Source of the DNA: Bacteroidales bacterium
GTDB lineage: Bacteria; Bacteroidota; Bacteroidia; Bacteroidales; UBA932
Assembly: GCA_017428725.1 (NCBI GenBank)
Contig: JAFRQH010000034.1
Span: 23,932-87,931 of the forward strand
Direction of reading: 5' to 3'
DNA: 64,000 nucleotides
The notes under the pieces are model-generated. The model was not told the origin of the DNA, searched no databases, and worked only from the letters and a program-made list of their open reading frames with translations. The translations under genes were made by a program, and so were the position numbers. Below are positions 24,720-31,282 of the stretch, piece after piece. The stretch's first letter is position 1. Every line of letters begins with the position of its first letter.

Positions 24720-26189
24720 TTAGTCGCAGACAGGACGGATAGGGTGTCCGTAGTGGCGATAAATAGGTATGAGTTCAGGTGAATGATTCCTACGACACGC
24801 CAGGAGGCCTGCCTCGGATACGGGGCCCCAACGGCCCGAAGTCCAATAGTATCCGAAGCCCGTAAAGGTCTCACCTCCCACTTCTTGACTAACCACATGG
24901 TCCGTGCCATCCCACCACCCGGCGGCAGGAAGGAAGATTGAGCGCTCCCCTCGAGAGATGCGTTGTCCTGTGACGCCGGATTTTTGGGTGACAAAGGTCC
25001 AGTCGCAGCAGTCTATCAAGGCCTCCCATTCTCTGATGGTCGGAATCCGGAATCTCCCGCCTGTGGCCACGTAAGCTGCGTCATCCTTCGGCTCGAGGAT
25101 GTTGTAGACATCTTCTTCGTTGTATTTTGTAAAGACCTCTCCGTCACCGCTGGGGTTGAACGTGTAGGTCGCCCAACTGTAATCCGTCTTGGGCGCAGTT
25201 TCACCCCAGGCGTAGAAGTCCCCGAAGTCCTCTTCTTTGGCCGCGCCAAGGTTACGGCTGGCCCAGTAAACGCGTTTCATCTCTCCATCTTCCCACTCAT
25301 GCGCCCATACGTTGATGCCCAGGTCGATGGGCTTGTAGTCGGTGATCTCCTCCCAAGCTCCGTCCGGAAGGCGCAGCGCACGGCCTTCCTGCTCGCCACG
25401 GTAGAATTTCTTCCCGGAAAACGCCTGCTTGAAATACATACCGTCCCAGCCATTATAAACTATCGTGAAAAGATAGTCCGTCTCCACGTTTCGGGCTTCT
25501 TCCGCAAGGATGCCGCTAAACACAAAGCCCCAGTTGTCCGACTCAACGCCCTCTTTCTTGTACACATAACCCGGAAGCGGAGCCCCGTGGGCCACATTCG
25601 TGGTCTTGATCGTACCGTCCGCGGCGATGGACGCGATGCCCTGCGGAGTCAGGTGCGGCTCCCGAAGTTCGACTGGCAGATCGAAATAGCTCGAAGGCAC
25701 ATATACGAAGAACTGCACGTAACCATCGGGAATCTTCATCGCGAAGGTCCCGGAAATCTCTCCGTCCGTTACGGTGTATTCCAACTGGCCTGTCAGGTAA
25801 TACGAATAATACGTCTTGCTGAACTTGTATGCCCCGCCGTCTGCCGAGACGGTAGCGTCGCTGCCGAAAGGCAGATAGACGGCCGTCATCGTACCGGTCT
25901 CACCGGTCGTGAAGGACAGGCCTTTCTGGTTGTTCTGCCATTTTGAACCGTCGTATTTCAGCTCAAGGTAAGCCGGGGCCGTCTGCCCGGAGAAAAACAC
26001 GAAGACCACGTCGCCCGCCTCCCAGGCATCTTTCACGGCCTTGGTGCCGCCCCCGTCCGGATGCGTGGCGGAGAGGTTGAATACCACGTCGACGGGTTCT
26101 CCCTGTTTTGTTTCATTGGGGGCGAGGTCCTTGTTGCAGGACACGAGTGCCAGGGCAGCGGCGCAAAGGATCAATAAACTCTTTTTCAT
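24720..26189 (-). CDS. Surface lipoprotein with C-terminal FISUMP-like domain
   Basis: A 489-residue lipoprotein (signal peptide MKKSLLILCAAALALVSC, lipidated cysteine 18). The N-terminal half (to about 270) is a fimbrillin-like/BACON-like beta region with the family block FVFFSGQTAPAYLELKYDG and FSKTYYSYYLTGQ. The C-terminal half (about 300-489) is the Fibrobacter-succinogenes-type paralogous domain found in many Bacteroidales: VYWASRNLGA, DFYAWGET, GGRFRIPTIREWEAL, FLPAAGWWDG, GYYWTSG, IRPVCD. The protein is probably surface exposed. An ATG 15 bases upstream is also possible; the chosen one begins at the signal peptide and follows GGAGGAAAG. It is preceded by a 41-residue ORF, the same arrangement as at 31283-32649, and the two lipoproteins are paralogues in their N-terminal half. 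Confidence 0.8.
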   Translation of the reverse strand: MKKSLLILCAAALALVSCNKDLAPNETKQGEPVDVVFNLSATHPDGGGTKAVKDAWEAGDVVFVFFSGQTAPAYLELKYDGSKWQNNQKGLSFTTGETGTMTAVYLPFGSDATVSADGGAYKFSKTYYSYYLTGQLEYTVTDGEISGTFAMKIPDGYVQFFVYVPSSYFDLPVELREPHLTPQGIASIAADGTIKTTNVAHGAPLPGYVYKKEGVESDNWGFVFSGILAEEARNVETDYLFTIVYNGWDGMYFKQAFSGKKFYRGEQEGRALRLPDGAWEEITDYKPIDLGINVWAHEWEDGEMKRVYWASRNLGAAKEEDFGDFYAWGETAPKTDYSWATYTFNPSGDGEVFTKYNEEDVYNILEPKDDAAYVATGGRFRIPTIREWEALIDCCDWTFVTQKSGVTGQRISRGERSIFLPAAGWWDGTDHVVSQEVGGETFTGFGYYWTSGRWGPVSEAGLLACRRNHSPELIPIYRHYGHPIRPVCD

Positions 26190-26207
26190 GTTTCTTTCCT
26201 CCATACG

Positions 26208-26333
26208 TTACAGGGATTCTTCTTCTCCGAATCCGGAATAAGGACCTGGGGTGGCTGCGAGTACGCCCTCGAACCGGACGTCCAGTTCCTCGCAGATCGG
26301 CGAGGTGTATGGCTCTTTTGTCTGTGTGATCAT
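26208..26333 (-). CDS. 41-residue peptide paired with the FISUMP lipoprotein
   Basis: A small ORF starting at an ATG (26331-26333) and ending at TAA three bases before the earliest lipoprotein ATG. The 41-residue product reads MITQTKEPYTSPICEELDVR at its start and ends with an acidic SGFGEEESL. It has the layout of the short Bacteroidales peptides of the type KxxYxSPxxExxxVExEGxxxxxSP...GxEExW that often precede surface-lipoprotein or fimbrial genes, and it aligns with the peptide at 31283-31408 in length, position and pattern. A promoter with the correct -33/-7 spacing is present. It has no signal peptide. Function unknown; a role as a leader or secretion partner is an inference. Confidence 0.6.
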   Translation of the reverse strand: MITQTKEPYTSPICEELDVRFEGVLAATPGPYSGFGEEESL

Positions 26334-26367
26334 ATGCGGAAAGATTTGATTATCAATTCACGAATTG

Positions 26368-26398
26368 TAAAGTTACGAGAATCCTTTCATAAATCCAA
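26368..26398 (-). promoter_or_regulatory. Promoter (TTG-N20-TAACTTTA) for the peptide-lipoprotein cassette
   Basis: On the minus strand a TTTG with TTG at 26396-26398, exactly 20 bases and TAACTTTA (26368-26375) precede the small ORF by 34 bases. Just downstream, CAATTC-AC-GAATTG (26354-26367) is a short perfect palindrome that could be an operator at the transcription start. Confidence 0.5.
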
Positions 26399-26453
26399 AT
26401 GCGTCATACTCATGTCTCAACCCCGCCCCCGACGGGCCCCTCTGGGATTTTAT

Positions 26454-26915
26454 TTACCGGGGTGCCCTTCCGGGGCGTATCTTCTCCACAAATTCCTCCG
26501 GGGAGAGGACGGGGAGCTCTTCCGAATCCCTGTTTTTGCGGAATCCGGCGTCTGAAGTAATGATCATATCACAGCCTTCCGCCATCGCGTGGGCGTAATG
26601 GACATCATCTTCGAAATTTCGTCCCGGTTGGAGAACCGCATCCCTGACATCGAGGCAGTGAAGGGCCTCGACGTTGATGAAAGACATGATATGCAGGATC
26701 TTTTCCCTAAAGAGTCCGGGGGAGAAGTCCGGCATCCTGGACAAGATATAAGATGCGTCGACAATGCTCTGCGTCGTGAGGACTCCTTCCAATCTTCCGT
26801 CCCGTATAGCCTGGATGATTATCGCTGATGCAGGCGCTGAGAGACGGTCGTACCCGCAGAGGATATCGATGAGGATGTTGGTGTCCAGCAGGACCTTGAT
26901 TCTATTTCCGACCAT
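26454..26915 (-). CDS. PIN-domain toxin (VapC-like)
   Basis: A 153-residue PIN-domain protein, a metal-dependent ribonuclease fold used by VapC-type toxins. The first acidic residue is D11 in KVLLDTNILIDIL; other expected acidic positions are in the NFEDDVHYAHAM block and in IITSDAGF near residue 122. The length is a little above the usual 130-145, with a C-terminal ELPVLSPEEFVEKIRPG. It overlaps the antitoxin gene by 14 bases, the usual order of antitoxin first. VapC toxins cut tRNAs or rRNA and stop translation; the target here cannot be read from the sequence. The pair is flanked by a near-identical 18-base GC-rich direct repeat. Confidence 0.85.
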   Translation of the reverse strand: MVGNRIKVLLDTNILIDILCGYDRLSAPASAIIIQAIRDGRLEGVLTTQSIVDASYILSRMPDFSPGLFREKILHIMSFINVEALHCLDVRDAVLQPGRNFEDDVHYAHAMAEGCDMIITSDAGFRKNRDSEELPVLSPEEFVEKIRPGRAPR

Positions 26916-27180
26916 ACTTCTCCCACAAATAAGCCAGTTTGGGATCGCCGGCCAGTTCCTCCTCCGAAGGGGCGGCTAACTTGCAGAATGCCAGATTGCG
27001 GATCTCATCGGAAACCTCAAAATCCGGCGGGAGCACGGGGAATGCAGATGCAGTCTCCCGGTCGAGGATTTTCTCGACATAACTGTTGAAAGATTTGTTC
27101 TGCCTGCGGGCTTTTCGCTTCACCCGCGCCATCAGCTCCGGACTGAGCCGGAGGACGGTCTGGACGCGTGTCGGTTCCAT
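26902..27180 (-). CDS. Ribbon-helix-helix antitoxin partner of the PIN toxin
   Basis: A 92-residue protein whose first half is a ribbon-helix-helix DNA-binding domain: TRVQTVLRLSPELMARVKRKARRQNKSFNSYVEKIL, where a short beta strand (VLRLSP) is followed by two helices. The second half (about 45-92) is an acidic, probably flexible tail that would bind and block the PIN toxin. Such antitoxins repress their own promoter by binding as dimers. It resembles the DUF6364 group frequently found with PIN proteins in Bacteroidota. The start ATG is 22 bases from a -7 box TATCTTTG. Confidence 0.8.
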   Translation of the reverse strand: MEPTRVQTVLRLSPELMARVKRKARRQNKSFNSYVEKILDRETASAFPVLPPDFEVSDEIRNLAFCKLAAPSEEELAGDPKLAYLWEKYGRK

Positions 27181-27201
27181 ACGGTCTTAATCCTTTTGGG
27201 A

Positions 27202-27229
27202 CAAAGATACAAAAAGATATCATAATCAA
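27202..27229 (-). promoter_or_regulatory. Promoter of the RHH/PIN toxin-antitoxin pair
   Basis: TATCTTTG on the minus strand (27202-27209) matches the Bacteroidota -7 consensus; a TTG at 27227-27229 is 17 bases away, a slightly short spacer. The box is 22 bases before the antitoxin ATG, and A/T-rich bases around it are where an RHH antitoxin would be expected to bind. Confidence 0.5.
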
Positions 27230-27277
27230 AAACTGATATCACAAGGTATCCCGGCACCGCCCACGACGGGCCCCACC

Positions 27278-27312
27278 GCTCACAACGTCCCGAAAACACG
27301 GACGTTGTGAGC
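27278..27312. repeat. Hairpin A1 (13-base stem, 9-base loop)
   Basis: GCTCACAACGTCC and its exact complement enclose a 9-base loop. It is followed 16 bases later by a second hairpin with almost the same arms. It has no T-tract, so it is not a normal terminator. Confidence 0.7.
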
Positions 27313-27328
27313 ATTTTTGGCCATTTTC

Positions 27329-27363
27329 GTTCACAACGTCCGTGATTGCCGGACGTTATGAAC
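27329..27363. repeat. Hairpin A2 (13-base arms, one mismatch, 9-base loop)
   Basis: GTTCACAACGTCC pairs with GGACGTTATGAAC with one mismatch. Arm and loop lengths are the same as in hairpin A1, and 11 bases of the left arm are identical to A1, which makes the two a tandem repeat of a hairpin unit. Confidence 0.7.
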
Positions 27364-27431
27364 ACTCTCGAAACGCCAGGGGGGGAGAAGAAACTATACG
27401 GCGATTGACAGAAAGTGGCAAGGCCGTTCTG

Positions 27432-27439
27432 TAGCTTTG
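27432..27439 (+). promoter_or_regulatory. -7 box TAGCTTTG six bases from an ATG
   Basis: TAGCTTTG fits TAnnTTTG and ends 5 bases before the ATG at 27445, so transcription would begin at or near the start codon and give a leaderless message. A TTG at 27405-27407 is 24 bases away, longer than usual. Confidence 0.45.
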
Positions 27440-27444
27440 CCACC

Positions 27445-27636
27445 ATGGTCACCTACTATTTCAAGGATCCCGAAGAAGCCCTCAAGCGGGCCAAGGCCGC
27501 CGGCCGTCGCCCCGGCTGCTGGTACGGCGGCATAACCTTGCGCAGCGGCAAGAAAGGCTGGGCTATCTACAAAGATGGGAAGGTGGTGGAGATGTATGCT
27601 TTGATGGGCCCGGCAAGGCCCGCCGGGTGTCGCTGA
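27445..27636 (+). CDS. Small protein of unknown function (63 residues)
   Basis: A 63-residue protein beginning MVTYYFKDPEEALKRAKAAG and containing WYGGITLRSGKKGWAIYKDG, a strand-turn-strand pattern with basic residues that could bind nucleic acid or simply be a small beta fold. I do not recognise the family. The ATG at 27445 is chosen because a -7 box is just upstream and the frame before it has no other signal. The stop codon lies in the loop-side arm of hairpin B1. About 80 bases downstream a broken copy of its C-terminal half is still readable (27717-27803), so the ORF belongs to something that has been duplicated. It is inside the hairpin-rich gap between the toxin-antitoxin pair and the MazG-like operon. 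Confidence 0.5.
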   Translation: MVTYYFKDPEEALKRAKAAGRRPGCWYGGITLRSGKKGWAIYKDGKVVEMYALMGPARPAGCR

Positions 27637-27658
27637 GGGTCCACCGCCTGGACCCTCA
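27634..27658. repeat. Hairpin B1 (10-base stem, 5-base loop)
   Basis: TGAGGGTCCA, loop CCGCC, TGGACCCTCA. The stem includes the stop codon of the small ORF. A second hairpin with the same arms starts 28 bases later. There is no T-tract after it. Confidence 0.7.
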
Positions 27659-27685
27659 CCAGCAAAAAAGCCCCAAAACGTCGCC

Positions 27686-27708
27686 GAGGGTCCAGCGTTT
27701 GGACCCTC
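27686..27708. repeat. Hairpin B2 (9-base stem, 5-base loop)
   Basis: GAGGGTCCA, loop GCGTT, TGGACCCTC. Its arms are identical to B1 and only the loop differs, as in a repeated unit whose stem is under selection. Together with A1/A2 it makes two different tandem-hairpin sets within 450 bases. Confidence 0.7.
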
Positions 27709-27716
27709 ACCGACAG

Positions 27717-27803
27717 TTCTCCGTCCGCGCCCTGCCCAGCGGCAAAAGAAGACGGGCAATCCACAAAGAAGGGAAGATTGTAGAGCCGTATGCGGTGATG
27801 TGA
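27717..27803 (+). pseudogene. Decayed partial copy of the small ORF at 27445
   Basis: Translated in one frame this segment reads ALPSGKRRRAIHKEGKIVEP and then YAVM before a TGA, which aligns with TLRSGKKGWAIYKDGKVVEM and YALM of the intact small ORF: more than half of the positions are identical and the rest mostly similar. No start codon is in place, and the upstream half is replaced by the hairpin pair B1/B2. It is therefore a truncated duplicate. Confidence 0.55.
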
Positions 27804-27828
27804 AACTGCAAACATGTCGGACAGGTTT

Positions 27829-27860
27829 TTTGCAATAATCCCAGGGATTATTTATTTTTG
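27829..27860 (+). promoter_or_regulatory. Promoter with palindromic operator for the MazG-DUF2075 operon
   Basis: TTTG at 27829-27832 and TATTTTTG at 27853-27860 are a consensus -33/-7 pair with a 20-base spacer. The spacer is almost wholly filled by the palindrome AATAATCCC-A-GGGATTATT (27834-27852). A protein bound there would block the promoter, so this is a strong candidate operator. The leader to the first ATG is about 18 bases. Confidence 0.6.
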
Positions 27861-27883
27861 AGAAGGCATAGAATACACCCACG

Positions 27884-28213
27884 ATGAACGAATTCAAAGA
27901 ATTGATGACCGAAATAGACCGGTTTACTGAGGAACGCGACTGGGATCAGTTCCATAATCCAAAGGATTTGGCGGTGGCATTATCCATAGAGGCTTCGGAG
28001 TTGATGGAACTTTATCTCTGGAAAAAGCCGGAGGAAGCAAATGTCGGCAAAGTGAAGGAAGAACTGGCCGATGTCTTCAACTATGCGTTCCTCCTCGCTA
28101 GCAAATACCAGTTTGACGTCCCCACGATCGTTCGTGAAAAGTTGGCGAAGAACGCCCAGAAGTATCCTGTCGAGAAGGCCAAAGGAGTGGCCACGAAATA
28201 CGATGAACTCTAG
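27884..28213 (+). CDS. MazG-like nucleotide pyrophosphohydrolase
   Basis: A 109-residue, all-alpha NTP pyrophosphohydrolase of the MazG-like/iMazG type, which removes pyrophosphate from (d)NTPs. The metal-binding motif is in place: EASELMELYLW followed by KEELADVFNYAFLLA gives the ExxE...ExxD arrangement. An opening DRFTEERDWDQFHNPKDLA matches the house-cleaning subgroup that acts on non-canonical dCTP-like nucleotides. Its stop overlaps the next ATG by 11 bases, so it is translated together with the GIY-YIG/DUF2075 protein. Base composition is clearly more AT-rich than in flanking genes, which suggests transfer. Confidence 0.85.
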   Translation: MNEFKELMTEIDRFTEERDWDQFHNPKDLAVALSIEASELMELYLWKKPEEANVGKVKEELADVFNYAFLLASKYQFDVPTIVREKLAKNAQKYPVEKAKGVATKYDEL

Positions 28214-29933
28214 CGAGATCAGGACCTTTCGGTTTGATAAAACCGGTCTGGAGGAAGTCCGGCTTCTTCCAAACGGCACGGATTGGCCCGTCGTGTATCT
28301 GATCACCAACTCGAAGGATGTTTATATCGGAGAAACCAGCAGTGCGGGCAACCGTATGACCCAGCACCTGGACAACCCCGAGAGAAAATCGTTAAGGGAG
28401 ATACATATCCTCTTTGACGATGAATTCAACAAATCAGCAATCCTGGACATCGAGCAATCCTTGATCCAGTTGGTGTCTGCTGACAACAAGCTGAATCTCC
28501 TAAACAGGAATGGCGGTCAGTCCCAAAAACATAATTACTTCCAGCGCGAAAAGTATCAGGCGAAAATCAGTTCAATCTGGCAGAAACTCCAGCAAATGCA
28601 GCTGGCATCCAAGAATTACGATGACATCCTTAATTCCGACTTGTTCAAATTCTCTCCGTACAATTCACTGACGGAGGAGCAGTCGGTTGCCTGTTATTCC
28701 GCTCTGGATGATGCCATTGATAAGCTTAGGGCTGGCGTAAAGAGTTCTTTTGTTTTGCACGGGTCTGCCGGAACGGGCAAGAGTGTCGTTCTTGTCAACA
28801 TTATGAACCGGCTGATCAACGCAACGACTGTCGCGATGGATGAGACGGATGATGAAGAGGAACTGTCCCCATATCTTCGAATCCGCAGGAAGATAGCGGA
28901 GTATGTAAACAAGAATGGTCCCTTGAAAGTTGCTCTGGTTATGCCAATGGCGTCGATCCGGAAGACGCTGAAGGCTGTTTTCAGGCAAACCGGCCATGGT
29001 TTGAAGGCGAATATGGTGATAGGCCCTTCGGACATTTCTAATGAAGAATATGATATCCTGCTTGTAGATGAAGCGCACCGCTTGCCTCAGTATAAGAATA
29101 TCAGCTGGATGGGTTCGTATAAGCAGACGACGGAGGCAATATTCGGAGAAGGGGCAGACCCCCATGATTATACTTCTCTGGATTGGATCTTGAATCGCAG
29201 CAAGTACTCGATTCTTGTATATGATTCGGCTCAGACCGTCAAGGGAAGCGACATAACGGAAGACCAATACCTACGGGCGTTCCACCGGGAGCAAGTCTCT
29301 GTCAGCAATCATTGGCTGTTTTCGCAGATGAGGTGCAAGGGCGGACAGGCATATATTGATTATCTGTCGAGGATATTCAATTGTGAGGATGGTTTGGGAA
29401 GGAAAGAGATTGTGAACTATGATTTCAAGTTATTCGATCACATCCAAGATATGATCCAAGCGATCAAACGCAAAGACAAGGAGATTGGGCTTTGCCGTTC
29501 GGTTGCGGGTTATTCTTGGGAATGGATTTCAAAGGGCTGCAAATCGTTGGAAGAGGTAAAGCGTCGGCATTTGGAAGACATCACCATTGAGGGACATAAA
29601 TACATTTGGAACATGAGCAATATGGAGTGGATTCTCCGCCCGAGCTCCATCGATGAAATTGGCTGTATCCACACCACGCAGGGCTACGACTTGAATTATG
29701 CCGGTGCCATTTTCGGAGAAGAAATCGATTACGACAAGGATAGGAATCAAATCATTATTGATCCATCCAAGCATTTTGATTCGAATGTTCAGCGTGGCGC
29801 AGACGCAGAAGAATTGAAGAAATACCTGATTAACTCCTACAAAGTAATGATGTCCCGGGGAATCAAGGGCTGCTATGTCTATGCTTGCAATCCGTCCCTC
29901 CGGGAGTACTTGTCCCGGTTCATCCCGAGATAA
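28203..29933 (+). CDS. GIY-YIG nuclease - DUF2075 ATPase fusion
   Basis: A 576-residue protein. Residues about 28-105 are a GIY-YIG nuclease-like domain (VVYLITNSKDVYIGETSS, then RMTQHL). Residues about 155-576 are DUF2075, a superfamily-1-like P-loop domain: Walker A GSAGTGKS (187-194), Walker B DILLVDEAHRLPQ (about 285), then a helicase-like C-terminal part with IGCIHTTQGYDLNYAGAIFG and YKVMMSRGIKGCYVY. The fusion would couple ATP-driven movement or strand separation to DNA cleavage. The ATG at 28203 overlaps the MazG-like gene; longer frames run inside that gene. Codon use is AT-richer than the surroundings. Such fusions occur beside MazG-like genes in other genomes and are plausible anti-phage effectors; the activity is not proven by the sequence. 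Confidence 0.85.
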   Translation: MNSSEIRTFRFDKTGLEEVRLLPNGTDWPVVYLITNSKDVYIGETSSAGNRMTQHLDNPERKSLREIHILFDDEFNKSAILDIEQSLIQLVSADNKLNLLNRNGGQSQKHNYFQREKYQAKISSIWQKLQQMQLASKNYDDILNSDLFKFSPYNSLTEEQSVACYSALDDAIDKLRAGVKSSFVLHGSAGTGKSVVLVNIMNRLINATTVAMDETDDEEELSPYLRIRRKIAEYVNKNGPLKVALVMPMASIRKTLKAVFRQTGHGLKANMVIGPSDISNEEYDILLVDEAHRLPQYKNISWMGSYKQTTEAIFGEGADPHDYTSLDWILNRSKYSILVYDSAQTVKGSDITEDQYLRAFHREQVSVSNHWLFSQMRCKGGQAYIDYLSRIFNCEDGLGRKEIVNYDFKLFDHIQDMIQAIKRKDKEIGLCRSVAGYSWEWISKGCKSLEEVKRRHLEDITIEGHKYIWNMSNMEWILRPSSIDEIGCIHTTQGYDLNYAGAIFGEEIDYDKDRNQIIIDPSKHFDSNVQRGADAEELKKYLINSYKVMMSRGIKGCYVYACNPSLREYLSRFIPR

Positions 29934-29950
29934 CCAACCTGCTCCAAACT

Positions 29951-30268
29951 ATGATCGGCAAATACCCCATCATAACCCTCTGCGGGAGTACGCGCTTCAA
30001 GGAGCAGTTCCTGGAGGCGCAGAAGCGGTTGACGCTCGAGGGCAATATCGTAATCAGCGTCGGGCTCTTCGGACACGCCGGCGACGAAGAGGTCTGGACG
30101 GAAGGCACCAAGGAGATGCTAGACGACATGCACAAGCGCAAGATCGACATGGCCGATGCCATCTACGTGATCAACGTGGGCGGATATATCGGAGAGAGCA
30201 CCCGTAGCGAGATCGAGTATGCGCTGCGGAACGGGAAGAAGGTGTATTATCTGGAACCGGCTGAGTGA
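29951..30268 (+). CDS. Nucleoside 2-deoxyribosyltransferase-like / DUF4406-type protein
   Basis: A 105-residue protein of the nucleoside 2-deoxyribosyltransferase superfamily. The first strand ends in ITLCGSTRFKEQF, the typical start with CGS/T; the later MADAIYVINVGGYIGESTRSEIEYAL contains the glycine-rich turn and the catalytic-type glutamate. The chosen ATG follows the DUF2075 stop by 17 bases, giving three genes that all touch nucleotides or DNA. Such proteins act on nucleosides or modified nucleotides and have been recruited in some defence systems. Whether it is part of the module or a chance neighbour is uncertain, because its base composition is nearer to that of the chromosome. Confidence 0.75.
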   Translation: MIGKYPIITLCGSTRFKEQFLEAQKRLTLEGNIVISVGLFGHAGDEEVWTEGTKEMLDDMHKRKIDMADAIYVINVGGYIGESTRSEIEYALRNGKKVYYLEPAE

Positions 30269-30283
30269 AGGGCCCGTAAACAA

Positions 30284-30310
30284 AGCCGCTTTCCGTTAGC
30301 GGAAGCGGCT
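30284..30310. terminator. Hairpin between convergent genes
   Basis: AGCCGCTTTCCG and CGGAAGCGGCT form a stem with one bulged T and a four-base loop. It overlaps the last codons of the esterase gene and lies 16 bases after the deoxyribosyltransferase-like gene. No strong T-tract is visible, so it is a moderate terminator candidate serving both strands. Confidence 0.45.
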
Positions 30311-31171
30311 GGCTTTCAGGATGATCCGTTCAAATTCCTCGCAGAGGCGCGCCCTGGCGGCCTTGCTCTCCGCCCGCCCGGGAAAGAGCATGTCGAAGGC
30401 GTGGGTGTTCCCGTGGAAGACATCCACGCGCGCATCCACTCCGGCGGCCTGGAGATTCTTCACATAGGTGAGGGTCTCGGCATAGAAAGGCTCCCCGTCG
30501 GCGACGAAGGTATAGCAGGGGGGTAGTTCTGAATAGTCCGTCTCACGGGCCGGGGAGGCATACTTGCTCACGGAATCCGTCCCGTACTGTTCGCCCAGAT
30601 AATGCTTCCATCCCCAGTGGTTGCGTTTCGTGTTCCAGACCTTGCCGTGGTTATCCCTTGATGACTCCGTGTCTTCGCAATCCAGCATCGGGTAGAGCGG
30701 GATCTGCATAGCAACGGGAACCGAGCCTTTGTCACGGTTGTACAGGCATACGGCAACGGTCAGGCCCCCGCCAGCGCTCTCGCCGCCCACGATGATACGC
30801 TTCCGGTCGATGCCCAGTTCGTCGGCGTTCTCGTACATCCACTCCAGTGCGGCATAACAGTCCTCCAATGCTGCGGGGTAGGGGGCTTTTCCTGCCAGGC
30901 GGTAGTCCGGGCAGACGACGACGGCGCCGTACTCTTTGGCCAGCATCTTGCCGCAGGACATATCCAACATGTAGGACCCGCCCAGCATGTAGCCCCCTCC
31001 GTGGATCCAGAGGATGCCCGGCACGGGGCCATCGGCCTCCTTCGGCCGGAGGATCCGCGCCTTCATCCGTCCGGCCTCAGTATCGATGTAGGCTGTACGG
31101 GAAACAAGGGGCCGCCCGCCACCGGAAATGATGGAGAGAAGCAAAAGCAGCAGCGACAGGAGCGTCTTCAT
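30296..31171 (-). CDS. Secreted alpha/beta hydrolase (HSL-family esterase)
   Basis: A 291-residue esterase of the hormone-sensitive-lipase family. It has a signal peptide (MKTLLSLLLLLLSIISGGGR). The oxyanion-hole motif is HGGGY (57-61), the nucleophile is S132 in GGESAGGG, the acid is probably the aspartate in FVADGEPFY and the base the histidine in GNTHAFD. The substrate is unknown; in Bacteroidales such enzymes often de-acetylate plant or host glycans. It converges with the MazG-like operon and is divergent from a 41-residue-peptide/lipoprotein cassette. Confidence 0.85.
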   Translation of the reverse strand: MKTLLSLLLLLLSIISGGGRPLVSRTAYIDTEAGRMKARILRPKEADGPVPGILWIHGGGYMLGGSYMLDMSCGKMLAKEYGAVVVCPDYRLAGKAPYPAALEDCYAALEWMYENADELGIDRKRIIVGGESAGGGLTVAVCLYNRDKGSVPVAMQIPLYPMLDCEDTESSRDNHGKVWNTKRNHWGWKHYLGEQYGTDSVSKYASPARETDYSELPPCYTFVADGEPFYAETLTYVKNLQAAGVDARVDVFHGNTHAFDMLFPGRAESKAARARLCEEFERIILKASRFR

Positions 31172-31227
31172 GGATTCCTTGCAGGCAAGTTAATCAAATT
31201 GTTCGACGATCGCAAAGAATAGGTGTC

Positions 31228-31258
31228 TTGTCTTGTTCTCGAATTATCATTACATTTG
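31228..31258 (+). promoter_or_regulatory. Promoter (TTG-N20-TACATTTG) for the second peptide-lipoprotein cassette
   Basis: TTG at 31228-31230, exactly 20 bases, and TACATTTG at 31251-31258 form a full Bacteroidota promoter. The leader to the small ORF is about 20 bases. Confidence 0.6.
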
Positions 31259-31282
31259 TGACAAAGCAGGGTTGAAACAGAT

